From assembly GCA_009937025.1 (NCBI GenBank), contig JAACDG010000070.1, forward strand, positions 1-54,769: a stretch of 54,769 nucleotides of DNA, written 5' to 3'. The position numbers and the translations under genes were made by a program. Each line of letters opens with the position of its first letter. The first letter of the stretch is position 1. Under the pieces are notes generated by a model. That model did not search any database and was not told the DNA's origin. It was given only the letters and a program-made list of their open reading frames with translations. The DNA comes from Methanobacteriota archaeon. Its GTDB lineage: Archaea; Thermoplasmatota; Poseidoniia; Poseidoniales; Poseidoniaceae. Positions 17,329-26,224 of the stretch are shown piece by piece.

Positions 17329-18051
17329 ATGTGGCATGTGGGTATCGATGAGGCGGGAAGAGGGCCTGTTCTGGGTCCACTTGTCGTAGGTGCCGTAGCA
17401 ATGCCATCGGCTGACCTCGAAATGTTGGTTGAACACGGCGTCAAGGATTCGAAAGATTTGACGCATAAGAAACGGGTGGAATTAGTGGACTGGTTTTATG
17501 TCCAAGCCAAGGAACGTGGTTGGAAATTCTCATTGATTGTCTGTCAAGCTGAACGTGTCGACCATGGTGTTCAAACCACTGGATTAAATGTACTTGAGGT
17601 CGAACTTTTTTCCGAAGCTTTGATTGAAATACGACAACAAGTGAAGGAACCACTTACGGTATTGAACGATGCTTGTGACGTGAATGAGCAGCGATTCACT
17701 GACCGAATAGCGGCTCGGATGCCACAATGGCCTTGGGATGATTCATCTATTCATTCAGAACACAAAGCCGACTCTACATATCCAATTGTTGGGATGGCAA
17801 GTATTCTGGCAAAGGTTCAACGAGACATACAAATTCAACAAATTACAGATGAAATCGGACATCCGCTGGGTTCGGGTTATCCAAGTGATCCAAAGACAAA
17901 GGCAGCCTTAGCCATGCTCCTGCTTGAATCAACTCCACATCCGGAACTCCGCTGGTCGTGGAAGACCGTGTCTCGTGCTTGGATGGAGATGTATGGTGTT
18001 GAACCGCCAAAACGCCCTTTTACTGTACAAAATCAAAAAACCCTTTTTTGA
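17329..18051 (+). CDS. rnhB: Ribonuclease HII
   Basis: This enzyme cleaves the RNA strand of RNA/DNA hybrids and removes misincorporated ribonucleotides. It has 240 residues. The active-site start IDEAGRGPVLGPLVVGAV places the DEAGRG motif at residues 7-12. VKDSKDLT, the acidic NDACDVNEQRF strand, HKADSTYPIVGMASILAKV with the conserved His and Lys, and GSGYPSDPKT all match archaeal RNase HII in order. GGTGA precedes the ATG, 8 bases after the upstream surface-protein gene. gltX follows. Confidence 0.95.
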   Translation: MWHVGIDEAGRGPVLGPLVVGAVAMPSADLEMLVEHGVKDSKDLTHKKRVELVDWFYVQAKERGWKFSLIVCQAERVDHGVQTTGLNVLEVELFSEALIEIRQQVKEPLTVLNDACDVNEQRFTDRIAARMPQWPWDDSSIHSEHKADSTYPIVGMASILAKVQRDIQIQQITDEIGHPLGSGYPSDPKTKAALAMLLLESTPHPELRWSWKTVSRAWMEMYGVEPPKRPFTVQNQKTLF

Positions 18052-18114
18052 CATAATAGGCGCTCATCAAGCGAGCAGTTGATGAAGCAAAGGCTACAGG
18101 AAAGGTTGAGCCCC

Positions 18115-19827
18115 ATGACTTGGACACCCGATGAAGAAACGCTCACCGCTTTCCGGCACCTTGCTTTGCAAAATGCAATTGAATACGAAGGAAAGGCTGC
18201 CCCAGGTTCTGTCATTGGCCGACTTATGGGGAGTCGAAGTGACTTGCGAGAGCACGGAAAAATCATTTCACCTCTCATCGCTAAAGCAGTGGCAGAGGCG
18301 AATAAAATGGCAGCGGAACAAGGTATTGCTGCTCTGCAAGCAATCTTAGAAGTCGAAGCACCACATCTTCTCGAAAAACGAGAAAAGAAGGAACGTCGAG
18401 AAGGTCTTCCCGAACTCAAAAATGCTGTTAAAGGGAAAGTCGTACTTCGCTTTGCCCCAAATCCAAACGGTCCACTTTCATTTGGCCATGCCCGTGGGAT
18501 TGTCATCAATGGAAATTATGCGAAGGAATGGGATGGGGAATTGATTCTTCGATTCGATGATACCGATACGGTTGTCAAGCCACCGCTACCAGAAGCTTAT
18601 CTGCAAATTCCTGAAGAAGCAGAATGGTTACTTGGTTTCAAACCTCACCGAATAGTCATTGCAAGTGAACAAATGCCGCACTATTATGAACATGCAGTCT
18701 TAATGTTGGAAAGAGGCTTTGGTTATGTCTGCCAATGCAGCGGTGAAGCATTCAAGGAATATAGAGTCAGCAAAACTGAGTGTCCATGTAGAGCGAATGA
18801 TGTTGAGTTAAACCTCGAACTATGGAGCAAAATGACAGATGGCACTTTCGTCCCTGGCGATGCTGTCGTTCGAGTGAAAACAGCAATGGATTTGAAAAAT
18901 CCTGCCCTCCGTGATTGGCCTGCTTTGCGAATTCAAAATACGCAAGAGCACCCACATCCACGCAAATCTATTGGCTCCAAATACCGTGTTTGGCCGCTGC
19001 TTGATTTCCAAAGTGCTGTTGAAGATTATATCCAGGGTGTAACTCATATTATTCGAGGAAAAGACCTCATGGATTCAACTCGTAAGCAAACTTTGCTCTA
19101 TCAGCACTTTGGCTGGACATACCCCGAAACGATGTATTGGGGCCGAGTTAAAGTCCATGAATGGGGTGGTTTTTCAACCTCGCAAATGCGAAGAGACATA
19201 GAGGCGGGATTGTTTTCCGGATGGGATGACCCAAGGTTACCCACATTGACTGCTCTGCGAAAAAGAGGCATAACAGCCAAAGCCCTACGAGATTTTTGGG
19301 TGGAATTAGGTGTGACTCAAAAAGACATTTCAGTTCCACTTTCAACACTCTTTTCTCACAATACCAAAAGTATCGATGATGATGCACCTCGTCTTGCTTT
19401 CATTCGCCAACCTGAAAAATTGCATCTGGAGGGCGAACACCCTTCGAATGTGAGTGTTGAAGTTCATCCAAACCATTCCAGTCGGGGTATGAGAACTTTC
19501 GATGTTTCGAATAAAGCCATTTGGATTGAGCATGAAGATGCTGTCAAAAACGAAGTGCGTCTGAAAGGATTTTCAAACATTGAAATCAACGGCAATCTTG
19601 CTGGAATTGGCTCGATTGAGCGAAACGACCGACGGCCAATCATACATTGGATTCCAGATACAAATGCCACCCCTGCTGTTCTTCTTGTAGCCGAAGATGG
19701 TGAAATAAAAAGATTCGAGGGGTTGATGGAAGCACACACATATCCAGCCGGAACGATGGTCCAACTCGAACGTATTGGATACGCTCGAATCATAGATAAT
19801 TCAACGCTCATCTTCACTCATTCGTGA
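18115..19827 (+). CDS. gltX: Glutamyl-tRNA synthetase, archaeal type
   Basis: This class I synthetase charges tRNA-Glu; in many archaea it also supplies the Glu-tRNA-Gln used by an amidotransferase. An N-terminal helical region of about 100 residues is typical of the archaeal/eukaryotic branch. The HIGH-type motif appears as PNPNGPLSFGHARG. A zinc knuckle (CQCSGEAF and CPCRAN) is present. The second signature region has FSTSQMRRDIEAGLFSGWDD. The C-terminal beta-barrel domain is present. The ATG at 18115 is chosen because GGAAAGG precedes it and the next residues (MTWTPDEETLTAF) match the usual start; in-frame TTG/ATG codons at 18079-18082 are alternatives. Confidence 0.94.
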   Translation: MTWTPDEETLTAFRHLALQNAIEYEGKAAPGSVIGRLMGSRSDLREHGKIISPLIAKAVAEANKMAAEQGIAALQAILEVEAPHLLEKREKKERREGLPELKNAVKGKVVLRFAPNPNGPLSFGHARGIVINGNYAKEWDGELILRFDDTDTVVKPPLPEAYLQIPEEAEWLLGFKPHRIVIASEQMPHYYEHAVLMLERGFGYVCQCSGEAFKEYRVSKTECPCRANDVELNLELWSKMTDGTFVPGDAVVRVKTAMDLKNPALRDWPALRIQNTQEHPHPRKSIGSKYRVWPLLDFQSAVEDYIQGVTHIIRGKDLMDSTRKQTLLYQHFGWTYPETMYWGRVKVHEWGGFSTSQMRRDIEAGLFSGWDDPRLPTLTALRKRGITAKALRDFWVELGVTQKDISVPLSTLFSHNTKSIDDDAPRLAFIRQPEKLHLEGEHPSNVSVEVHPNHSSRGMRTFDVSNKAIWIEHEDAVKNEVRLKGFSNIEINGNLAGIGSIERNDRRPIIHWIPDTNATPAVLLVAEDGEIKRFEGLMEAHTYPAGTMVQLERIGYARIIDNSTLIFTHS

Positions 19828-19885
19828 ATGTTGACCCAAGGGAAGAATCATAGGACAAAACTCTAACCGGAAAGCAGTGGCGAGT

Positions 19886-20296
19886 ATGTCGAAGACAGTA
19901 GCAGATTTGAAACTTGATGATGAACACATGACCATTGGCATCGACGACTCGATGGCTGAGGCCTCAAGACGATTATTGACGATATCAGGTGGAATCCTTG
20001 TCGTTCTCGACGATGATTCAAAAACGAAAGGCGTCATTGGACAGCGCCAATTCCTCAAAGCCTTTGCAGAGAATATTGATTCGAATGAGGCTAAATGTTC
20101 AGAGTGGATGGAAATGGATTTCCTTGAAGTTCAACTTAACCAGACTCTCAAATCAGTTCTCGCAGATATTCAAGAAAGAGCACCACAAGCCGTTGTTGCG
20201 GTACAAGAAGATGGTGAATTTGCAGGTTATTTTTCACCGACAGACTACCAAGAAGCGACGAGAATTGTTAGTTCTCTCAAAGGGCTCAACCTTTGA
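19886..20296 (+). CDS. CBS-domain pair protein
   Basis: This 136-residue cytoplasmic protein consists of two divergent CBS motifs. The first has SMAEASRRLLTISGGILVVLDDDSKTKG in two parts, and the second has LKSVLADIQERAPQAVVAV followed by FAGYFSPTD. CBS pairs bind adenosyl nucleotides and act as regulatory sensors, but this protein has no attached effector domain, so its partner is unknown. A GTG at 19877 would add three residues. Its stop lies directly against the stop of the convergent zinc-ribbon membrane protein gene. Confidence 0.75.
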   Translation: MSKTVADLKLDDEHMTIGIDDSMAEASRRLLTISGGILVVLDDDSKTKGVIGQRQFLKAFAENIDSNEAKCSEWMEMDFLEVQLNQTLKSVLADIQERAPQAVVAVQEDGEFAGYFSPTDYQEATRIVSSLKGLNL

Positions 20297-22345
20297 TTAG
20301 GCTACAATTTTGATTACCCGTTCGCAACCAACACATGCGAATCGCAAAGGCCTTTGTTGACTCATGATAGGATTCGGAGTTGAACAAGCAGGACATGGTA
20401 TGACGGGTGTGCTCAGCGTCATGGCTTCTTGAACCAATTCGGTCCTTGAACGGGGGCTTGTAACTGCTGTAACCCACCAGATCATAACTGCCATAGCAAC
20501 TGCCCCACCAACGAAAGGTGGTTGATAGCCAAAGAAATGGATGAGAACAACAAGTGGGACCAAGACAAGTTCAACATACACAATCTTTCTTTGCCGGTTT
20601 TTCGTCAGTTTCAAAGCCACCAGGAATCCAAATCCAAGGCCAAAGATGACCAAGAGAAGTAACGGGAGTGGACTGTGAATTGGATCCTTGGTTGGAGTTG
20701 CTGTGAATTTGAATTTATCATCTTGACCGATATCATCGCCTTTCACTTCAAATATTTCCCCCCAAGGCAAGCGCGAATGGCTGAGTGATACAGATTCACC
20801 GGGGTCCATTGTGGCACCTGCGAAAGAACTCATTGCAGAAGATGTTCCGCTCAACGAAAGTGTATATCCACTCCATAACGGAGAAGGTTGGGCTGTAATG
20901 AAATTTTCAAAAAGAGAAACGCGTTCTCCATTGGGAATGATTATTGTCGACGAGATAATCAATGTGATTGGGTGGTTCACCACATTTGCCTCACCATTCA
21001 AGTCAACATCAACATCGAAAGTGTTGAAATCTTTTGTTTGAGCTCCGAGTAAATCTTCCACTTCAAAACCAAGCCCTACTCCAAGGTAATAAGCAGCCAA
21101 ACCTGCACCATTTGTACTCAACATTTGACGTTCAAATTCGTTAACTTCTGTGTCTTCAATAGTACGACTCACACGTTGTTCATCGCCGACGCTTCCTGCA
21201 TCGAAACTTTTCAGGACATCGGTAAGTGGTGTTACTTCATCTCCAAGATGGTCCATTCCCCATCGCATCCAAAAAGCCATTTCTCCACCGATCTCAATTC
21301 GTGTTTGACGTTCAAGTTCAAGACCTTCATCCGAAGATACAAGTGAAAACGTTCCAGTGATAGTAAGTGGACTTCCATCTCCAGTGGTCTTCAAAGGTTC
21401 ATCGGGTGGATAATAGGTTCCTGTTCCACCGTTCGAGTCAAATGTTTCGATTTCAAAAGAGGTCGAACCAGAGAGTGAAGCACCTCCGGTCTCGAGCGTG
21501 AGGCGGGTTTCAACTGACACTGTTTCAATACCTCCTGCTGCACCCTCCCAGGTCCAAGTAACACGAACACCATCTCCTTGAGAAGTTTCAATTGGATCAC
21601 CAGTAAGTATCGTCGTCCCTACCAACATTTCAAGAGATTCAGATTTTGAAAGAATGTCCATGCCCCAATTTGAATTGATAACGACTGAGAAATACACTTC
21701 AGAGCCTTCAACTTCTGGCTCAAGTAGGGTCAGGTCAAAGAGTGGAATATCCGCCTCAAGAGTTGAATCACTTTCTTCCGAACCCCACTTAAACTCCAAC
21801 ATCGCATCGCCAGTAGGCAATGAAAAGACGACTGTACTAGCAGTGAGCGTAAGTTCAATAAGCCCATTATTAGAAATTGCAGTTTCATCAACATCGATAT
21901 CCAAGGTTAGTGTCCCAGTACCTTGGCCGAGGAAGGAATTTCCCGGTTCTGTTGAAGCACTGAAAGTCTGACTTCCAATCTTCAAAGTAGCCGTTGCATT
22001 GACTTGTGCACTTGCTGCATCACTCACTTCGTATTGAATCGAAACTTTCCAGGTATGGGCAGGAACTGTACCCGGCCAGACATGAGGCAACACCCATTTT
22101 CCAACCGTTTCTTCTGAAGTAACTGCATTTGCAATGGTTGCAGTGGTGGTCGTATCAGTCAAATCTTGAGAAAAAGGCGACATGGAACCCGCTGAAGCAG
22201 AGCCCAGTAAATGCAATTCCACTTCAGCAGAGTCGCAACATACAACTGTATCTTCAGCAGTTGCATCGCCAATAAAGGAATCAACCAAAGGCGTCATCAT
22301 CGAAGCAATGAAAATCAAAACAAATACGAATGGACGTACAGTCAT
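20297..22345 (-). CDS. Secreted multi-span protein with C-terminal zinc ribbon
   Basis: This 682-residue protein is lineage-specific by appearance. A signal peptide opens it (VRPFVFVLIFIASMMTPLVDS). An Asp/Thr/Ser-rich beta-structured ectodomain of about 500 residues follows. Three membrane spans lie near the C-terminus, at PLPLLLLVIFGLGFGFLVAL, VYVELVLVPLVVLIHFFGY and VGGAVAMAVMIWWVTAV. The cytoplasmic end is a zinc ribbon, CPAC...CVGC. The ATG at 22345 is chosen over 22381 because GGAGAAG lies just upstream and the signal peptide then begins directly. A zinc ribbon joined to a surface protein suggests a cytoplasmic protein contact, but the function is unknown. Confidence 0.75.
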   Translation of the reverse strand: MTVRPFVFVLIFIASMMTPLVDSFIGDATAEDTVVCCDSAEVELHLLGSASAGSMSPFSQDLTDTTTTATIANAVTSEETVGKWVLPHVWPGTVPAHTWKVSIQYEVSDAASAQVNATATLKIGSQTFSASTEPGNSFLGQGTGTLTLDIDVDETAISNNGLIELTLTASTVVFSLPTGDAMLEFKWGSEESDSTLEADIPLFDLTLLEPEVEGSEVYFSVVINSNWGMDILSKSESLEMLVGTTILTGDPIETSQGDGVRVTWTWEGAAGGIETVSVETRLTLETGGASLSGSTSFEIETFDSNGGTGTYYPPDEPLKTTGDGSPLTITGTFSLVSSDEGLELERQTRIEIGGEMAFWMRWGMDHLGDEVTPLTDVLKSFDAGSVGDEQRVSRTIEDTEVNEFERQMLSTNGAGLAAYYLGVGLGFEVEDLLGAQTKDFNTFDVDVDLNGEANVVNHPITLIISSTIIIPNGERVSLFENFITAQPSPLWSGYTLSLSGTSSAMSSFAGATMDPGESVSLSHSRLPWGEIFEVKGDDIGQDDKFKFTATPTKDPIHSPLPLLLLVIFGLGFGFLVALKLTKNRQRKIVYVELVLVPLVVLIHFFGYQPPFVGGAVAMAVMIWWVTAVTSPRSRTELVQEAMTLSTPVIPCPACSTPNPIMSQQRPLRFACVGCERVIKIVA

Positions 22346-22414
22346 TACTTCTCCTCGAGTCGAACCCAGCGCGCATGGCACATAAGCGAAGCGCTTTGCC
22401 GACTACAGAGAGCC

Positions 22415-22765
22415 TCAAATTGCCTTCTCGAGAAGTGCGCCAAGTTCCTTTTCGAAAAGAGAAACGACGGCTTCACCAACTTCACCTTGTAAATCATCAG
22501 GCAAGAGGCGTAAGCCAAGCCGGGTTGCTGCTCGGGTCGCTTTCAATTCTGCATATACAGTTCGTGCTTTGGTATGGAAATAATAGGCAACTGCTTCCTT
22601 AATTTCTGCCTTAAGTTCAGGGTCCTCATCGACTTTACTTCGGATGTGAGTTTTGAGTTCATCCTTGACCAAATCACGAAATGCTTCGATAACTAAATCT
22701 TCAGTTGACATCAAATCTTGGACTTGGTCTCGAATACTACCGGTAAGCAATCGTTCAATGGCCAT
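22415..22765 (-). CDS. Hypothetical small helical protein
   Basis: This 116-residue protein is predicted almost wholly alpha-helical and charged. There are no cysteines, signal peptide or membrane span. Segments such as LVIEAFRDLVKDELKTHIR and VVSLFEKELGALLEKAI look amphipathic, so oligomerisation or coiled-coil contact is plausible. It lies 25 bases downstream of the RecJ-like gene, in the slot where euryarchaeal rps15 operons often carry a small Pcc1 gene. I see no Pcc1 resemblance. The family is not recognised. Confidence 0.65.
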   Translation of the reverse strand: MAIERLLTGSIRDQVQDLMSTEDLVIEAFRDLVKDELKTHIRSKVDEDPELKAEIKEAVAYYFHTKARTVYAELKATRAATRLGLRLLPDDLQGEVGEAVVSLFEKELGALLEKAI

Positions 22766-22790
22766 GACAATCCCAGAGTGTTATGAGGTT

Positions 22791-23795
22791 TCAACCCGTC
22801 GATGGCTCAGATTGAAAGAGTAAACCTGTTTTGAGAAAAGAATCGGCCAATTTTGAAGCGTGGGTTTTGGCTTTAAGCGCATCACTTGGCCATGCTTTCT
22901 CCGCCAAATGGACTTGGCTCATAACATCGATATCTGAAGTTCCAATCATTAACCGATGCCAAACAAGTTCTTCGAGTCGAGGTGTGGAGAGAGAAGAATT
23001 TTCTAGAGTCGGAAGAATCAATTCACTCAAAGCTGATGAACGAGATGTGACATCCATTTTCATCCACCCTTTTTGCAATCTCGATAACATTCGTTCGGAG
23101 AGGTCGGGAATCATTCCTGGAGCAGGTGATGGCACTTCTGGAAGCGGAACCATTCGAAAAGAGCCTTCGTCTCGCAAATGGTCTCGTATGGCTGTATGAA
23201 TCGCGTCAAATGTGGTATCCAAGGCTTCACGTAACCAAAGTCCCGTACCAGCAAATGGCCGCAATAAACGTACTTTTTGGCCATTTGGAACCAATTCTGC
23301 TGCTAATGCTGCACATTGTGCAACAACATCTAGTGCCCCACGTCGCTCAGATTGATTTGCTCCCAAACGTACCACGACCGATAGCGGTGTGATGTGAATA
23401 TATTCTGTTTCGGGAAGTTCATTCATCTCCCAGGTGTCTTCGAAAGGAGCAATAAATATCAGTAAACCATCCTGAATGTTTTCAGGTTGTGCTCGTTCAT
23501 CCCGGGGTAGAGATTTGTGTGAAGGGAGAAAACGGCGCCGATACTTCACTCCAGTATCGAGAAAGGCAGATTCTAACATCGAAAGGGAAAGAAGTCCAGA
23601 TAAATCTGCAGGAGCATGAATATGAACCATGGAGGCATCTCTAATTTGCTTTGAAAGGTTCTGTATTCTTTCTTTAACCTCAGAGAAGGATGAAATGAGA
23701 AGTAAGTCGTTCATTGCCCCACCGATTGATTCGAGGAGGTTACCATTGATGAAGTCTCCACATGAGGTGGGACGAAGCAATGAATGAGAACTCAC
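22791..23795 (-). CDS. RecJ/DHH-like protein, apparently inactive
   Basis: The position directly after rps15 is where many euryarchaea encode a RecJ-like DHH protein, and the N-terminal fold agrees. A strand ends in VHIHAPADLSGLLSLSMLESA, where active RecJ/GAN proteins have HxDxDG followed by a helix. The first Asp and the Gly are replaced here, and no DHH motif is evident. Later segments (LLIFIAPFED, YIHITPLSVVVRLG) fit the alternating strands of the DHH core. The protein could be a structural, Cdc45-like paralogue of the replisome rather than a nuclease; this is inference. The GTG start at 23795 overlaps the rps15 stop by four bases (GTGA). An internal ATG at 23714 is an alternative. Confidence 0.55.
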   Translation of the reverse strand: MSSHSLLRPTSCGDFINGNLLESIGGAMNDLLLISSFSEVKERIQNLSKQIRDASMVHIHAPADLSGLLSLSMLESAFLDTGVKYRRRFLPSHKSLPRDERAQPENIQDGLLIFIAPFEDTWEMNELPETEYIHITPLSVVVRLGANQSERRGALDVVAQCAALAAELVPNGQKVRLLRPFAGTGLWLREALDTTFDAIHTAIRDHLRDEGSFRMVPLPEVPSPAPGMIPDLSERMLSRLQKGWMKMDVTSRSSALSELILPTLENSSLSTPRLEELVWHRLMIGTSDIDVMSQVHLAEKAWPSDALKAKTHASKLADSFLKTGLLFQSEPSTG

Positions 23796-24250
23796 TCTAC
23801 CATGAGGCGGAGTTCATCACGCTTGTAGCGCCATTCAGATGGCAAGCGGCCCTCTGATTTGTAATAATTTGAAAGGCGACGGATTTTTGCTTCCGTGATT
23901 TCGAGAGAACGCTTGTTGTGAAGGTCCTTGTGGTTTCCACTTCCAAGATGGTTGATAATTCCAACAGCTTGTTGCATGAGGTTCATCATATCTTCAGGAT
24001 AAGTCCCGCCAATGTTGTTTTCTGCCAAAACTCTTGCAATACGCTTGCCAATGACAAGACGGACGCTTGGAACGGCATGTTTGTCTCGAAGAATAGTGCC
24101 AATGACTGCAGAGGAATGTCCTTCCTTTCCGAGGTCAATGATGAGTTGAGTTACCGCTGCAGCATCTGTGTTTGACCCCTCTGGTGCTTCGTCGACATGG
24201 GGCTTACTTGACCCACTTTTTCCTTTTCGAGACTTATACATACGTGCCAT
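23792..24250 (-). CDS. rps15: 30S ribosomal protein S15 (archaeal, S13e-like)
   Basis: This ribosomal protein binds 16S rRNA in the central domain of the small subunit. At 152 residues it has the archaeal/eukaryotic length, with an N-terminal extension absent from bacterial S15. The extension starts ARMYKSRKGKSGSSKP. The HSSAVIGTILRDKHAVPSVR region and the C-terminal helices with LHNKRSLEITEAKIRRLSNYY are strongly diagnostic. A leader of about 50-110 bases with an inverted repeat precedes the ATG, and the RecJ-like gene overlaps its stop. Confidence 0.96.
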   Translation of the reverse strand: MARMYKSRKGKSGSSKPHVDEAPEGSNTDAAAVTQLIIDLGKEGHSSAVIGTILRDKHAVPSVRLVIGKRIARVLAENNIGGTYPEDMMNLMQQAVGIINHLGSGNHKDLHNKRSLEITEAKIRRLSNYYKSEGRLPSEWRYKRDELRLMVE

Positions 24251-24364
24251 AAGGACAACTCCAAGGAAAACGGCGACTTGTCGCCCCTTCTTAACCGCTC
24301 CGCTTCATCCAAGCGCTTTGAGAATCAAATATTCGATGGATGGCGAGCCATACAGTCCACTAAA
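24251..24364 (-). promoter_or_regulatory. rps15 leader with promoter-like site and inverted repeat
   Basis: Between the arcS stop and the rps15 ATG there is a TATA-like AATATTTGATT preceded by CGAA (minus strand, 24323-24336). It would place transcription start near 24300. The leader then contains the perfect inverted repeat GGCGAC-AA-GTCGCC (24272-24285). As RNA that is a five-pair stem with a CAAG loop, ending about 20 bases before the start. A second short repeat, CGCTT...AAGCG, lies at 24301-24315. TTGGAG acts as a likely ribosome-binding site. The hairpin could regulate translation or be chance. Confidence 0.35.
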
Positions 24365-26140
24365 CTACAAGCGTTGATGTGATTTTGCTAACCGGCCGGG
24401 AGTGGTTGGCCATTCCCATCCCGGGGCATTTGCACGAGCAAGGCCAATGACAGTACCGCCTTGATAAACAAGTAAATCTGAACCTGCGCGAAGAGTCGGG
24501 TCGAACGATTTGATCAAGGCTCCAAAGATATCTCCCTTCCACACAACATCAGGATGAAGATGGACTTCAGGAAGTGCGTTGAGTTCAGCAAGTGTTGGAA
24601 TGACTGCCTTGGGAAGGGAAAAACCACTTCGTTCAATCGACCAAAGTGCCATTTGTGTTTGACCATCCTCCAAACGATAACGCGGTGGTTTTCCTCGAAC
24701 CTTCAAACCCTCAAGCCAAGCATCACTTTTCATTTGTTTTCGAGCAATACTGGCAAAGTTATCGAGAAGAATTTTCTCAGTTTTTCTACCTCGTGCACTG
24801 AACGCATCAACTGCACTGCGCACGGTCTCTGTCAAACGTTCAAGTGCACCATGGGACCCTGCAGAATCCCCTTGGCGCGTGTCGATAATTTCAATCGAAT
24901 CATGCGTGAATTCAATACCTGAGTGGTTGATAATTCGCTGGTACTTATGTCGGTGAACCAGTGATTTGAACATGCGTTGTATGCGGGCCAATTCATCACC
25001 TGTCCAGTCCCCAGTAACCGGGACATCATAGTGGCCTGCTGGCCAAGCCTCTTCCAAATCTCGAGGGACCAATCCCAGAGGAGAAGTAACCATGACTTCA
25101 TGACAAGCACTGGTCCCAATTGCACGAATAAAACGTCCATGAGATTTCGAAAGTCGATATGGCTTACGTGCAGAACATGGGAGAAGTATGAGGATAGAAT
25201 CCAAACCAGTCGGCGCCTGATATTCAGTGGAGATGAAAGATTCCCAATCTGAAATAATCGGGTCAGACTGAATCGAAACCGAATGGCAAGGGAATGTGAA
25301 ATCAACAGCAACATGTGAAGAAAGAAGTCCTGGCATATTTTGACACAAGATGTCGTGCCGACGAAGATGTTCGACCAAGCGAGGGCTGGTGAGTGATTGG
25401 CGGTCTGCAAGAGAACGCATTTGGTCTGAAACCAGTGCTCCTCGAACTGCAGCAATAGCATTTTTCCAGTGTGAAATCTGAGCGTCCATGTCTGCAGTTT
25501 CGTTCATTGAGTCAACAACATGTCTCGGTCCCTGTTCAGTGAGAAGAACTCCTGCTGCAGCTGCTTGACGTGAACGTGCCAAATCAAACAAATCAACACC
25601 AAACCATGTCAGCACAGCGAGATTATCGGGGCCGCCAAGACCGGGAGTCCAAAGAAGCGCCCCTGGGAATCGGCGTTTGAGGGTCGTAATCGCTTCAACT
25701 AATCTACCAGGCTGAGCAGCGAGTTGAATGGCATCAACAAGAACCACAACGTCCGGGTTCAGTGTTGTATCGGTTAAAGTCGCATCATGGTTCAGTCGTT
25801 GCCAAGAGACAGGTAAAACTTGAGCGGTTCCAGCGGGCTCGCCAGCATCCGCTTCATCCAGAGAAGGAGGGAGGACATGGCCAATCGAAACGCTCCACTT
25901 TGGTGAAGGTTCAAGAAAATCTGGCGGGGAAAGTGGCAACCGTGATTCAAAAGTCAGCGTAGCTGGGATTTTGTCGTTTGTTGCAGAGCGGAAAGGAGCA
26001 AAATGTGCATCAATATCTTCATCACCATCGAGCAAAACGAGTGCTGGTGTTGATGCGACTGGATTTTTCCTATCTCCGAGCGCCCAGAGCCGAGCAAAGC
26101 GATAACGCGCCGTAACGGTTCGACCCAGCCCTGCCTCCAT
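24365..26140 (-). CDS. arcS: Archaeosine synthase (ArcS, TgtA2 family)
   Basis: ArcS acts on preQ0 at position 15 of archaeal tRNA, adding lysine on the way to archaeosine. The N-terminal part, to about residue 310, resembles a tRNA-guanine transglycosylase barrel without its usual catalytic set (LLWTPGLGGPDNLAVLTWFG, GVDLFDLARS). The middle holds the ArcS hallmark PCSARKPYRLSKSH. The last 80 residues form a PUA domain (DVVWKGDIFGALIKSFDPTL and GGTVIGLARA). Those three parts in this order are specific to ArcS. The start is uncertain: ATG codons at 26140, 26158 and 26173 are in frame, and 26140 best fits the family's first strand. No tgtA or RaSEA gene lies nearby. Confidence 0.9.
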   Translation of the reverse strand: MEAGLGRTVTARYRFARLWALGDRKNPVASTPALVLLDGDEDIDAHFAPFRSATNDKIPATLTFESRLPLSPPDFLEPSPKWSVSIGHVLPPSLDEADAGEPAGTAQVLPVSWQRLNHDATLTDTTLNPDVVVLVDAIQLAAQPGRLVEAITTLKRRFPGALLWTPGLGGPDNLAVLTWFGVDLFDLARSRQAAAAGVLLTEQGPRHVVDSMNETADMDAQISHWKNAIAAVRGALVSDQMRSLADRQSLTSPRLVEHLRRHDILCQNMPGLLSSHVAVDFTFPCHSVSIQSDPIISDWESFISTEYQAPTGLDSILILLPCSARKPYRLSKSHGRFIRAIGTSACHEVMVTSPLGLVPRDLEEAWPAGHYDVPVTGDWTGDELARIQRMFKSLVHRHKYQRIINHSGIEFTHDSIEIIDTRQGDSAGSHGALERLTETVRSAVDAFSARGRKTEKILLDNFASIARKQMKSDAWLEGLKVRGKPPRYRLEDGQTQMALWSIERSGFSLPKAVIPTLAELNALPEVHLHPDVVWKGDIFGALIKSFDPTLRAGSDLLVYQGGTVIGLARANAPGWEWPTTPGRLAKSHQRL

Positions 26141-26224
26141 GGACAGGCCAAAAGCCATTGCTTCTTCAAGCATTGGACACCATGCAAGGCCTAAGTTCAA
26201 AGCAAATACTTTGCAGGCAATGTC

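Noticed and set aside
24286-24364. Possible tRNA upstream of rps15
   Set aside because: There is no T-loop GGTTCRAATCC and no acceptor stem pairing; only two short inverted repeats are present.
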